A stretch of DNA of 64,000 bases from Podocnemis expansa (GCA_007922195.1 ML681963.1:59502981-59566980); one strand, 5' to 3'; numbered from the stretch's first letter, positions 33,020 through 45,300 are shown. Notes: generated by a model from the letters alone, not told the origin. Made by a program: numbers and translations.

Positions 33020-34143
33020 AGCTCTTATAATTCTGCTGTCACCTCTTGTTGGCAGGGGTCATATAGATCTGAGGGAAAAGTGATGATACTCTCTCCACCT
33101 TTGCTGACAATACAAACTCTATACACTCATGGCACCAAAATGAAAGGCCACTCATAATCCATTGTGCAGATTTTCATCATATGGGAATCCAGCTTCATTC
33201 ATGTGTGTTTTTATCAACCATGGAATAGTTAAGAATCTTACAATTTACACAATTCTTATTATATTTCAGTGTTAACATCAATTGAGACAATAAAGAATAT
33301 CACACCTCTCTCAAAGCTATTGTTCCAGACTGTCTTCAGACTTGGGCAGCTATCACTGCATGTTTTTACATTCAGTTCACATTTTGAAGGTTTCCTGCCT
33401 CTGCAATCATAAAAGCTGCAGAATTTAATTCTTTTTAAAAAATGAAAGCTCATTCTGGCCCACAACAGAGCAGCCACCAGGGCAAAGTACTCAGTATTGT
33501 CTGTGGTACATGGGACGGAGTATGATTAGGTGCATTGGGTGCAATGTGTTCTTGTCAGCGTTGTTCTGTGTCCATCGCTGGTATCAGTTTGGCTGCATGT
33601 GTGAATGCATGCATGAATCTCTGAAGCTATATTCCCTCATGATTACCCTTGGTTCAGATCTCTAAGTGGGAACTCAGTTAGCCCAGTGATCTAAAGCCTC
33701 ACTTGGATCTTAAGTAGAAGCTCAAGTTAGTCTGGTGATCCTAAGCTGAGGTGTTCCAATGGTTAATGCTTTGAGTTACCTTTGGCTCAGATCTCTAGTG
33801 AGAACTCAGTTAGCTCAGTGATTTGGAGCCTAGGCATAGCCTATCTGCAAAACATAAACTGAGGCAACACTCATGATCAAGGAAACCAGCATGACCACAG
33901 ATATTTATAGAAATGAAGGTGCCTGGCTAGGCTTTATTGCAATATAACATAATGGCAATCTATTTCAACAGATTTGTTGGCAGCATTTGTGCTTTCAATG
34001 CAATGGAACAGCTCAACTGATGGCAGGATTCACCATCATCCCCTTTGGCTCCACAAAGTTTGGGCTCTGGGGCTCCTATTCTTCTACCCTATTCAGATCT
34101 ACAGACTCAGCCCCCATTGGGATATAAACAGGGGTAAAAGTAA
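33020..34143. other. Intergenic with a short tandem repeat
   Basis: Apart from the degenerate tandem at 33646-33830, nothing recognised. Confidence 0.5.
33646..33830 (+). repeat. Degenerate tandem repeat, three units
   Basis: Units start near 33646, 33701 and 33779. They share TTGG.TCAGATCTCTA, GAACTCAGTTAG and CAGTGAT; the middle unit is the most diverged. Confidence 0.55.
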
Positions 34144-34386
34144 GCCAGAACATGGCAGAATGCCGTTCTGGGGCCTGCTATTTTTAGGGGCTCGGCATTC
34201 TGGGCCCCCTAAAAATAGAAAATGGAGCCAGAACAGTATGTTCTGGGGCCCACCATTTAAAAGTAGTGGGCCCTGGAACGCAGTGTTCCAATTCCATTTT
34301 CTATATTTAGTCCCCCCCCCCCCCCCCAAATGTGGAGCCCCTAAAAATAGCAGGTCCTGGAATGGCATTCCACTGCGTTCCGGCAG
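34144..34386. repeat. Nested palindrome (foldback)
   Basis: Outer arms about 34144-34193 and 34335-34386, inner arms about 34210-34259 and 34262-34311. All four are versions of one ~50-bp unit containing CTATTTTTAG and CCAGAAC/GTTCTGG. A C16 run (34312-34327) lies between the inner and outer right arms. Confidence 0.65.
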
Positions 34387-34389
34387 ACA

Positions 34390-35960
34390 GGGAGCTGGGA
34401 GATTTTAAATCTCCTTCCCTGAGCCAGTTCTCACTGAGCATGCTTGGAACCTCTGAGCATGCTCAGTGAGAGCCGGCTTAGGGCCAGAGCCTCAGGCCGG
34501 GCTTGGGCCATGGCTGCTCTGCCCTGTGGCCAGGTAAGGGGGCCCTGGGGCACAGGTTGAGGGATAGGTGAGCTGGCCTGGCGGGGAAAGGGCACAAGGG
34601 ATGGGGTCAGCCTGGGGTAGTGGGGGAAGAGGACGCAGCATGGCAGGGGGTTGGGGTCCAGCAGTGCGACAGGGACTAAGGGCAGTGGCTGGAGTGAGGG
34701 CAGGAACTGGGTTGGGGGGAAGGCATTTGGGGGGCAGGAGATGGAGTGGGGGGCTGGTGTTTGAGGGGCAGGAGCTGGGGTGGGGGTGGGCCTGGACATG
34801 CAGGAAGGGGGCCTACCCGATTAGGGGAGTTCTGGGACCTGCCAAATTATACTTTAACCTCTGGATACAAATTTACCTTGACTGGTCCACATATCCCTTT
34901 TTTGCTGCTGTCCATTAATTTGATAGGTCCACACATCATTTGACATCCTTATCCATCAAGGTGGTGGGTTTGCCCAGAGCATTACCTTTAGGTTTGGCCG
35001 AAACATCACCCTAAGGTTTGACTGAAACATTACCTTTATCTCCTTGGTGCTAGGTTGACCCAACACTTTCCACCTTTCAGGTACTTTTCTTTTTTTCTTA
35101 CTTATTATTGCAATTTCATTTATTTCTTGCCAATTTCAGTGAAGTTGAACTTTCACAACCTGTCTCTTGTCACTACCTTCAGGTCAGGCCCTCTGTACAT
35201 TCCATTCAGGCCCACTGTTTTGGATAACTTTGTTAGGCATTGGGTGAGCACCTGGACATTTCTACTTATCATTTCTATATTAACCATGTACTTTCTCTTA
35301 CATTGTCCACCCAAATCAAAGATCCTGACTCAGGCCCCCAAAATTATAAGATTGATTGGAAAAAACCTTCCTCCACAATTCATGATTTTTAAGTTTGTTC
35401 TTTTAATTCTCCTTCTGGTTTCTGAGCAGTTATACTGCACATGGGTCACATTTTCAGGATTTTCCTTGACACCACAAGGGCTAGAAATTTACTTTTTTTT
35501 TTTCTTTTCTTTTTTCCAGGATTCTTACATTCACTTGCCTCCAGGGCCCAGGACTTCAAGAAAATGCCCAGTGTTATGAGAGTTGCGATCAATGTTACCT
35601 TTAAAGCCCGAAGGCAGCTGAGCAACTTATGTTGCTCACTGTACACCCCACCCCCGCACAGGCCCAATTCTGTCCCCCGCCAGCCCAATCCCACCCCCTC
35701 AGCCGTCCCGACACTGTCGTTCCTCCAGCACTTTGTCCCCTTTCATGGCTGGCTGCCCCTGCCCTGTCCCAAATCATCCCCCGGCATCCTTACCTGGCCG
35801 CCAGAGTGGCACGCCTTGGCCACCGGCCGCTCCTCCGAGCAAAGGAAACTCTCATTGAGTATGCGCAGAGGCTCTGCGTGTGCTCAGTGAAAGCTTACTC
35901 CCAGCGGGAGTTTTTAAAACGCCCAGCTTTGAGCAGCTCTCAGCTGGCTGGAAGACCTTG
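34390..35960. repeat. Large inverted repeat with GC-rich arms
   Basis: The left arm (about 34390-34800) and right arm (about 35600-35960) share, in inverted order, the CACTGAGCA hairpin, GCCAGGTAAGG and a G-rich stretch. The middle (34830-35600) is AT-rich. A perfect 14-bp hairpin stem lies at 34430-34443 and 34457-34470. Open frames in the arms are low-complexity Gly/Pro and are not called genes. Confidence 0.5.
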
Positions 35961-36006
35961 GCTTTCAGCCAGGTAGGGATTGCAGCTGCTTGCCGTGTAT
36001 GGCCAG

Positions 36007-36069
36007 CAGTGTTCCCTGTGCCGGGCAGTGGTGTGGGCTGTGTGGCTGCACAGCTTAGAGGGAACATTG
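36007..36069. mobile_element. Short hAT-like remnant
   Basis: 63 bp with ends CAGTGTTCCCT and AGGGAACATTG. No good target duplication. Confidence 0.4.
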
Positions 36070-36193
36070 GTGGTAACAGCAAGAAGCAATTGGCAAGGCA
36101 GAGTGCTGGCTCAGGTAGCTGCCATGAACTAGCTCAGGCTGACACATGCTTGTTGTTCCACCCAAGCTTCACACCCATTATTATCATCTCAGT

Positions 36194-36642
36194 GGCTATG
36201 TCTACACACACATCGTTATTTCGAAGTAAGGATTTCGAAATGAGTTATTTCGAAATAAAGCCCTTATTTCGAAATAAGTTAATTCGAATTAACAAAAATG
36301 TTAATTCGAATTAGGGGAAAGCCTGCTATTGAAACGGCTGTTATTTTAAAATAACCATTTTAAAATTAAAGCCATTTGGGCATGTTGTTTCGAAACAGTT
36401 GTTTCGAAACAATGGTGTTGTTTTGAAACAACATGTCCAAACGCCCTTCTTTCGAAATAACCATTTCGAAATAACAGCTGTTTCGAAATAATCAGGGTTT
36501 AACCTGTTTCAAAACAGCAGTTCTTATTTAGAAAGGACGGGATCTGTCCTTTTGAAATAAGAAAACGTCATGTGGACCAAATATCTTTTACTTTGAAATA
36601 ACCAGTGTTATTTTGAAATAAAAGTGCTGTGTAGACATACCC
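36194..36642. mobile_element. Harbinger-like non-autonomous DNA transposon
   Basis: 449 bp. GGCTATGTCTACAC at the left, GTGTAGACATACCC at the right, flanked by AGT on both sides (36191-36193 and 36643-36645). The inside is built of TTATTTCGAAATAA words in both orientations, so most of it is self-complementary. No coding capacity. Confidence 0.75.
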
Positions 36643-37261
36643 AGTGGCTTTCATATGTGCTTTTATGTCAGGAACTCCATCCCTCTCCCAGTTCATCTTG
36701 CATCCTCACCTCTCCCCCTACACTTTTAACAAACTTCTCATTTTTTTTTCTTAACTCCAAGTGGTATTTTAATTAATATAAAAGATCAGTGTGGGTTGGT
36801 TGCTTCTTCCTTCAGTTCCCTGGAATGCATTGTTACCTTGAAGTGGTTTGCTTGTGTGATTAGCTTGTCAGCTCCTCGCATGGGCAAGACCAAGATTTCC
36901 CTTGTTCCATGCAGAGCTGTGCACACTAATGGAATGGAATCTATTTTATTATCCATCTCAGTGGCCAGAAATCTGGGAGTCCAACTTTGACTATTAAATC
37001 CCAGCAGCTAGGACAATATTAGAACCATTATTAGTACTAAAATGTTGCTGGGATTCAACTTTTGTTCAGACATTAGATAGACCATCTCCCTGTACGATAA
37101 ATCATTCTCCTGGGTCTCTGGGAGGCAATGTGGGGTCTCAAAGGTAGCCATGTAAAATTGGGGAAGATAGGTTGGTTACTTTGGTTTCTTCAGAGATGTG
37201 TCTGGGAGAAGGAAAGGAATCCTTGTGACAGGTATGCCAATTTCCTGCAGTGTCTTTGGGA
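36643..37261. other. Intergenic, nothing recognised
   Basis: No repeat or gene identified. Confidence 0.5.
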
Positions 37262-37595
37262 TGTCTTAGTATATTAATGAAGCAAACAAAGAGCCCTGTG
37301 GCACTTAAAGACTGACAAATTTATTTATTGCATCAGTTTTCCTGGGAGAAAAATCCCACTTTATCAGATGCTCTGGAAATGGGGGAACTTACACAATGTG
37401 AGGAAATAAACGGCAGGGAAGTGTAACTCTTGGAATTGGGTCACACTGTAACAGCAAATTAAAGCTGTTGTTAAGATTCAAACATTGGGGAACAGCATAT
37501 AGAGGAAGATGAGGTCAAATCACCAAGTGCCACAGCACTCCTTCTTTTACTCAACTAGACTGAAACAGCTGCCCTTTTGGAACTTAGTGTATTAA
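37262..37595. repeat. Penelope-like terminal arm with truncated partner
   Basis: The + arm has GGCACTTAAAGACTGACAAA, TATTGCATCAG and GAGGTCAAATCA. It jumps directly into the inverted tail AAGTGCCACAGCACTCCTT and CAGCTGCCCTTTTGGAACTT, with no coding part left. Confidence 0.65.
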
Positions 37596-38520
37596 GTTTA
37601 TGTTTTTATGGACCAGGGATTGAATGTAATTCCAGGGAGGACAATAGCCCCTCCAGAAACTATGAACTCTGTGTGAGGGAGTGGGATAGAGTGATTAGGC
37701 AAATTAATTCAAGCTGTAACACCTCCAGAATGGTGGTACCTCCTGGAGAGGGTTGTCTATGCTGGTTCAAACTGGATTCTCAAGAGCAGTGTTTCCCAAT
37801 TAGTGTGCCGTGGCCACAGGTGTGCCATCAGGCCTGAGCAGGTGTGCCACAAAATTTTTTGAAAAACTACTTATAGAGCTCTGGATTGGCTTATTGTCTT
37901 ATGAATATGCATGAGTTTATTTGGAAACTATATGGTGATGTCTCTCAAATTAATTAAAGGTAGCAAGGTGTGCCACAGCAGAGAAAATATTGGGAACCAC
38001 TGCTCAAGAGGGCAACAGGCAGAGGAAGGACTTCTGGATAGATAGCTTGATCCAGCAAATGAACAGGACCTTCTATGCCAAGTGAGGGCCCCTAGCCTTA
38101 GGGAAGGTTTGGCAGGACTGAGATTAACCAGAGTCCTTGTGGAAATGGATTGAGTTCTGGTAAACCAAATAGCACATATGTAGGTTCTTTTCTTATTTAA
38201 TGTTTTCTCTGTAATGTGCTTACTTTAAGAATAAATATGCTTGCTTATTAAAAGCTGTGGGTTAACTTAAAAACCTGGGCAATTATATTGTTTATAGGAG
38301 GAGAAGGAAAAACAGGTTACTGAGGCAGTTTAAGTTGCTGAGGAATTCACAGTATAGGCAGGGAACTGTGCAGCCTGGAGATCCTCTGGTGAACTGGGCA
38401 AGAGATGCTGGTCTCTACCCAAGAGAGGTGACAGCTGGGGAGCTGAAAGCCTAAAGGTGGGTGCCTTTGCTGGTGTCCTCATAACCTGGGAAACACCTGT
38501 TTGTTCCATCATGAAATGCT
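37596..38520 (+). repeat. LTR-like repeat interrupted by a hAT element
   Basis: Contains AAGAATAAATATGCTTGCTT (a poly(A)-type signal at about 38230), homologous in inverted orientation to 26700-26800. The hAT at 37787-38002 lies inside it. The ends are not sharply defined. Confidence 0.4.
37787..38002 (+). mobile_element. hAT-like MITE with perfect target duplication
   Basis: 216 bp from CAGTGTTTCCCAA to TTGGGAACCACTG. The 8-bp duplication CTCAAGAG is identical on both sides (37779-37786 and 38003-38010). A second member of this family is at 49430-49646 in reverse orientation. Confidence 0.88.
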
Positions 38521-41120
38521 TTTGATCTCTTCTGCCTTTGTTCAGTGAGAGAATCAGTGGTTGGAGCAGATGCCAGTAGCACTTACTACACCTCTGGAGT
38601 CTGGGGGTGAAGTCAGTGATTCAGCCCGTCCTGCCTAAGGCTGGAAACTTTTTTAAAAAATCTCTTCTGTGTGCTTCATTCAGCTGAAACTGCTGGGCTG
38701 GAATCAGGCTAGCAGAGGATGCAGGCTATGAAAAATGAGTGACTTCACAGGCCACTATATTTGGTGAGGTAAGTGGATATGGAGGGTGAGGAGCAGGATG
38801 GAGATGGTGTTCTTAGTCTGTGGGGGTTGGAGAGACTTGAGAGTTTATGAATGAACCATGAATATATCCCCTGGATGTTGCAAGGAGAAGGGTGCCAAAG
38901 GACTGGGTTGTTTAAGGGGAGGTGAAGGGGATCAGGTGTAGATAATGAAATACCATGGAATGGAGACAACAGACTAGAAAGAGGAACCCCACACCATCCA
39001 GCAGATTGTCCTCTTAGGCTCCTCAGGAGCGGGGATAGCTCAATTCAAGTGTGGCCCATGACTGACTGTCTAGAATCCTGTTGACCACTGTAGTAGAAAG
39101 CAGGACTGGATTATCGCAGGGGCTATAGATGGTGAAGTCCAGGGCTCCGGCTGAAAGTTGCACAGACAACTAATAACAATCAACTGCCAATTAATAACAA
39201 TCACAAGTGGAAAAGTCACTCAAGAAATCTACCTCCAGCAGTGAGGATGGCAGCAGAAAATTGTATCTGAAGCTGATGAGAGCCCCATGTGATACAGAGA
39301 AATCTTTCATCACAGGGGAGGAATACTGAGAGAATCTCACCTTTAGTTGATTTAGAAAAAAAGGTTACTATTGATTAACAGGGGTGTAGTGTGTAGTCTG
39401 GTCCTGGACTGTGACATTGCTTCTGCTAAATCTTTTGCTGATGCCTTCACTTCAAGAAAATCCCCACATAATGGAAGCTGCTCCAGTTAACCCAGAATAC
39501 CCCTTTGTACAGTTAGACAAAATAACATTTATTTTTTAATAAAGTATATGGATATACATGTAATGTGGTATGTTTGTGTGAAAGAGATCACAGCTTCCTA
39601 TTGGGCAGGGTAACAGCTCCCTTGGTTGACATAAGCTCTGCATGGCTAACAACTAAAGGTGATTTTCCTCTAGCCCATAAGGTAGTTCTAGTTCTAGTTG
39701 CTATGTTCTAGCCTAAAGCTGATGTGATGTTCAGGGTAGTCATGATGTATAGCAAAGAGACAAAGAAAGCAGTAACAAATATATGATCATCTACAATATT
39801 TCTAGCTTTATTTTCTCTTATGGTTTCCATTAAATTAAACATCGTAATGTTCCCATTGTACATTTCGAAACTTTAGAGGGTACACCAGGAGACTGAGAGA
39901 ATTACAGAGATCCAAGACAATGACAGGGACACTGTAGCCTTAACAAGTTCCAAAGGGGCAACCGTGTTAGTCTGGTTCAGTATGTTAACCCTTCTGCCAG
40001 AGTGGGCTGGCAGGACAAGGGCTGGGTTCTATATCTAGGGGTTTCCAAATAATGTTACAGCACCAACTGGCTTGAGACACCACCCAGATTTCTAGGGAAT
40101 CCTGCACTTTTCCCTGGGCACCCCCAAAGGGGTAAGGCTTCCCCACTTGCAAGCACAAGTCTGAGTGTAACAAATAGAACTTTTAACAGTAGTAAAATGT
40201 AATGTAAAAGGCTAAATAACAGAGATCGGTGCTGATCTAAAAAATCAATACAGAGCAAAGTTCCCAACAACCCACACTGCATAACAGAATATACAAGACT
40301 TAATGGCAAAAATTGGCACCGATCTGGAGAATCAGTGTTAACTAGGCTCCCAACCAATCCTGAGGTACACTGGGAGTGTCTTTCATGTCAGCTGTCTGCT
40401 GGCACCACCTGCTGGTCACTCACTCCATCCACTAGCGCCATCCCTTGGCTTCACCCACTATCTGCTGACTCTGCCCACTGGTTGCTCACACCGCCCAGCC
40501 CGCTGCTCTCACCATCGGCCGGCTCCACCCTCCAGTCACTCCATCTGCTGCTCCTCTTCAGTGATTTCAACTCAGAGAGAGGGAGAGAGAGATTCCTCTC
40601 CTCTAGTGATTTCAGCTCTTAAACCTTAAGAAGCTGCAAACAGCTACTTACTTAAACATGACAGATGAGACCTCAAAGAAGCCCAGCCAGATGTATCATT
40701 TGACAGTGGAGTCATGGGGTGAGACAAAATGTCTCCAGCAGTTTGCTCTAAAAGGAGCTATGTGAAACCCCACCCCTGTCTTAACCTTTCTTCAGGCTGA
40801 AATAGCCAGTGGCCACTCTTACAGGTCTCTTTTTAACTACAGGTAGTTTATACCCCTTAGCTAACCCAAACAGATTTGGAACAAGCAGAGAATAGCATAT
40901 CACTAAAGACAGTATTTCATATTTCCCTTCAGTAGAATTACAGATATAGACAGATTTGTGATCAGATTAATCCCAAATACCATTACCTACTGTGCAAATA
41001 CCTAAGTGTGCTCATGTGTTCATGCTAATACAGGACCCATGCAGATTAGTTGCCCCCCTTCAGAAGCTGTTAAGCACAGCTTCTAAGCCTGCCTTACAAG
41101 TAAGGCAAGTAAAATGAGTA
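38521..41120. other. Intergenic, repeat-poor to the eye
   Basis: A Penelope-like tail piece is at 39946-39982 (GTTCCAAAGGGGCAACCGTG). A degenerate CTGCTGG/CACTC-rich stretch lies at 40390-40560. No gene is supported; the short open frames have no family resemblance. Confidence 0.5.
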
Positions 41121-41275
41121 AAACAAACAAGGAGTCCTGCGGCACTTAAAGACTAACAAATTTATTTATTGCATGAGCTTTCATGAGAGAAAAGTGGAAT
41201 TTTCTCTGACAAAAACTCATGCAATAAATTTGTTAGTCTTTAAGTGCCACAGAACTCCTTGTTTGTTCTACTGTA
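41121..41275. repeat. Penelope-like terminal palindrome
   Basis: The left arm (41121 to about 41185) and right arm (about 41207-41270) are reverse complements with few mismatches (AACAAACAAGGAGTCCTG, CACTTAAAGACTAACAAA, TTTATTGCATGAG). A short spacer separates them. Confidence 0.7.
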
Positions 41276-42242
41276 ACCTTAAAAGCATAACTGAAAATAG
41301 CAGAAGGCAACACTCAGGGGCAGCATCATCAATGGTTAGTGCAAGATTGGGCATTGAGAGAATTGAGTTCCAGTCTTGGACTTGTCACTAATTTGTCATG
41401 TAACCATGGAAAAGTTGTTTTTCCCTTCTATGTCTCTGGACAATAGAGCTGGTCAAAAAATTTCAACCCATATGGGTTAAAACCATCTCTTAGGCTGAAA
41501 GTCTGTGGCTGCTTTTTGTGTGTGAAAATACACCAAAGTGCAAAGTACGTATTTGCTATGTAGCTAAAAAGATTAAAAGAAGTGTGAGAAAGAAAAGTGA
41601 CACTGTCACTTTAAGAGCATCCGTGAAAGTGTTGCTCCTGGGAGCTGATCTGTGAGACAGCCAGCTGGGAAAGTGCTGCTGATAAAGGGAAAGGAGCTAG
41701 CTGCAGATCCAGATCCTTGCGCCTGATGGTGTGTGACAGGCACAGAGACAGGGACTGAGGCAGGAGCACAGTTATCACCCGACACAGAGACTGGGAGAAG
41801 GAGACACAAAGAACCGTTTTAGCTAAACAGTAGAGAGCAACTAGCGAGCCACAGCAAGTCCATCATTCTTGTAAACCCCAGAGAACAATATGGATCTTCC
41901 CCACCACACTCAGATTTCATCTGATTGCTCAGACAGGCAGTCTTTTTAAACCCACTTGTGCCAATTCCAAGTGGGCAGAGAGAAGAGCTCTGGTTCTGGT
42001 GGAAAAGCCCAGAGATGCAGTCACAAAGTCTTGTGCACTGTGCAGAGAAGAGCATCCTAAGGGAGTGAATGGTGTTTGTGTATCCTAGCTCCAGAGGCAC
42101 TGGGAGCTCTAGATACTTGGCTTAATACAAGATCAGAGCCACCTGTAACTCTGAGTGCAGCGGAGTTAGTCGTGCAGTTACTTTTAGAAGAATCGTAAGG
42201 TTTGCCTGGCTCTGTTCTGAACCTCCCTCTTTCTACAGTAAA
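41276..42242 (+). other. NGB upstream flank
   Basis: Probably contains the NGB promoter and 5' UTR, but I see no TATA box, CpG island or REST-type site I can defend. A splice-acceptor-like TTTCTACAG ends 4 nt before the ATG (42238), which would allow an upstream non-coding exon. Confidence 0.4.
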
Positions 42243-42346
42243 ATGGAGAGTGGAAGCTTATCCAGCACAGAACAGGCACTGATCCGGGAGAGCTGGCAGA
42301 AAGTGAGTGGCAACCTCCTGCAGCATGGCATCATCTTGTTTACCAG
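42243..42346 (+). CDS. NGB: NGB coding exon 1
   Basis: [18 protein letters not shown] then [16 protein letters not shown]; helices A and B. The Arg codon is split AG|G. Donor GTGAGT. Confidence 0.96.
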
Positions 42347-45300
42347 GTGAGTAATGGGCTGTTATACCAACAGGAGGCACTGCTAGAAGGGTAACTCATC
42401 CAGATACAGAGGAAGCACCTGGAGCAGTCAGTAGCCACCGTGTTTCTCTGCTAGCTGCGGTCTCTCCCTGAATCAGCCAGGGGTGCTTTCCAATCCCTGA
42501 TAAGAAACAGTTCCTTCTCCGCAGCAGTGATTTTTTTTGCCCCCTGGCTTCTTCACCTCTCTCATCTCATTGTGCCTTCTGGCCACTTGTGATTTGCAGC
42601 CTGGAGAGAACAGGAAGCAGCTCATTGGTATTTACATGTAGAACTTTGTTAAATGGGAAGCAGAGCGTGTACAGGGGAAGAAGCCTGCATGTACTGTATT
42701 TGTTGTACCTTTATAGTGATATCCTTCATCTGTTAGCAGAGAAGATATTTTTGTTGTTTAAAGAGCTGCTTGCTCCTTGTGTATATGCTTAACTCTGTGG
42801 CTGTGATGTATTTAAGTGGCTTCCTAGTTCTTTGTGACATTGCAGTCTCCAGCTGCAGGCAGAGACCTGGCCACAAGGGAGAGGATGAACTAATTCCAGA
42901 TCAATCCCAGAACAGAGGAAAAGGTGCCTGGGAGACAACAGCTGAAAAGCCAACTCGCTGCCTCTTCCAAGCAAACCAGATCCTAAATTAGGGAGCAGAA
43001 GAATGGAGAGAGAGATTAAAGTATTTGAGAAGTCCTTTTAAAAATCCTCGATCTAAAAGTTCATGATCTGCTCCTGGCTTCGCAACATCCTGTGGCGTGT
43101 TGCAGGTGCTTATATCTGGAGGAAAAAACATTGCCCAGCAAAACTGGAGAGAGGTGCTATCTCAGGGAATGTTAAAAAGTTTTGAGAAAGGGGTTGGATA
43201 TTGCAGCCAAGTGCAAAGTATTTCAGATGAGGTTGATGTGTAAAAGACTAGGAAGAAAGCAAATTGGCCATTGTGTGTTTCTGTCTCTCTGTGAATTAAG
43301 GACATAAAATCAGCCATATGGGGTCAGGCCAGTGGTCCATCTAGCCCATTATCCTATATTCCAACACCGGCCAATGATCATTTCTGTTGGCCATTCCCAG
43401 CCTCTGGCAAACAGCAATCCCTGCCTGTCCTGGCCAGTACCCATTGATGAACCTATTCTCCTTGAACTTATCTAGTCCTTTTCTGAACCCCATTGTAGTC
43501 TTGGCCTTCATAACATCCTCTGAAAAGGAGTTCCACAGATTTACTGTACACTGTGTGAAGAAATTACTCCCTTTTGTTCATTTTAATACTACTGCCTATT
43601 AATTTTGTTTGGTTACCCCTATTTTTTGTGTTATGAGAAGGAGTAAAAAGCACATCTTTCTTTATTTTCTCCAAACCAGTCAATGATTCTATAGCCCTCT
43701 GTCATATCTCCCTGCATCATCTGACTTTCTTCTAAGCTGAAAAGTCCTAGTGTGACTAATTTCTCTTCATATGGAAGCTTTTCAGTACCCCTAATCATTT
43801 TAGTTGTCCTTTCTTTACCTTCTCCAATTCCAATATATCTTTGAGATGAGACAGCCAGATCTCCAAGAATTATTCAAGATGTAGGTGTACCATGGATTTA
43901 TAAAGAGGCAATAAGGTGTTTTCTGTCTTATTATCTATCTCTTTTCTAATTTACTAGAACAGAGGGTCCCAGAGGTCGCATCACTTCATCACATCTTACT
44001 GACCTCTTGCTTGTTGCACCAGTTTATGAGTTATACGCTGAAAAAGTTGTTGGACAGGCCCTGAATAGAAAGCCAGTGGTGATCTGGGAAATAGGGATTT
44101 AATGATCTTGCTTACTAAAGCATCTGGCTGCAGCACTATTGGCTGAAGTTGACAGTTGGCATTCAGAAAATTTACTAAATGGGGAATTGCTAGATTTGAG
44201 ATGGCAAACAACTAGGCAGGAATAAAGGTTTCAGCAAAGACAGGCTCTGGCTAAGAGTAAATTCAAGCAATGGCCTGAAGCTAATGTTAGGGGACATAAA
44301 CCTACCAAAACAGACAAAAGATTCCTGTGGCACATAAAATCTAACATTTATTTATCTCATGAACTTCAAAGCATCTAACAAAGTGGGATTTTCTCCCACA
44401 AAAGCTCATGCAATAAATTTGTGATTCTTTAAGTGCCACAGGACTCCTTTTTTGTTTTGCTGAACTAGATTAACGCGGCTGCCCCTTTCGAACTTATAAA
44501 CCTACCAGTGAGGAATGGGCTAGAGTGACAGAGGCTTTTTGTAGCCAGCAGTGAACTGTCCCAAATTATTAATCTTCCTTCAAAAACTCTACTTCTTTTC
44601 ACATTGTAGGTGGTGGTGGTGGGGCTGATGGATGGATTGTCAGGGAGGAGTCAGTCATCCTCTTGGTGAGGATGGAGTCACTTTGTGAGGAGTGTGAAAA
44701 GTTTAGGGTTTCTGTCTCTCTTTTGCAGGTTGTTTGAGCTGGACCCTGGCCTGTTGCCCCTTTTCCAATACAATTGCAGACAGTTCTCCAGCCCTCAGGA
44801 ATGCCTCTCATCCCCTGAATTCCTGGATCATATTAGAAAGGTAAGAGATGAAGAGGACCATGTGGTCAGTGTTGCATAGTGTGTAGAGTAAATTCCCTGA
44901 AAGCAAGAAGCCTTGAGTAGTAAACCCTGCATTGGGTGGGATAGGTCTGTCTTAATGTCCATGTGCCATGAAATGTCAGACAATTCACTCCCTGACATTC
45001 AGAGATGTTAATGAAGTTCTGCCAGGGGCAATTGTTATGTCTACAGGAATGAGAGTGGAGGCTGTATGACAGCACAGCACAGAAATGCCTTATGCTCTCA
45101 CCACAGTTATTAATTCACTTTGGTGCAAATGAAAGGGCCAAAATGTGTCTGAGACAAAATCAAAGGGCTGAGATGAGTCTGAGAATTGTGTGCAGCTTAG
45201 ACTGACCACAATAGAGACTGAAGGTCCCCTAGCTAGCTACATGCAGACCAAGGACGGTCCAAGCACTTAGATATCACAGTGATAGCATGATACAAAACCC

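Larger units (their letters stand above)
42347..44728 (+). other. NGB intron 1 (B12.2)
   Basis: Contains the CR1 at 43301-43960 and the Penelope-like foldback at 44310-44500. No other feature recognised. Confidence 0.85.

Noticed and set aside
34508..34535. Apparent first exon GGCCATGGCTGC...CCAG|GTAAGG
   Set aside because: The same donor-like core recurs inverted near 35.8 kb, so it is part of a repeat.
35055..35890. Overlapping + strand frames of 174, 149 and 115 codons
   Set aside because: Hydrophobic AT-rich centre and Pro-rich arm of the 34.4-36.0 kb inverted repeat; not gene-like.
39031..39060. tRNA A-box-like GGATAGCTCAATTC
   Set aside because: No B-box or cloverleaf follows; at most a SINE scrap.
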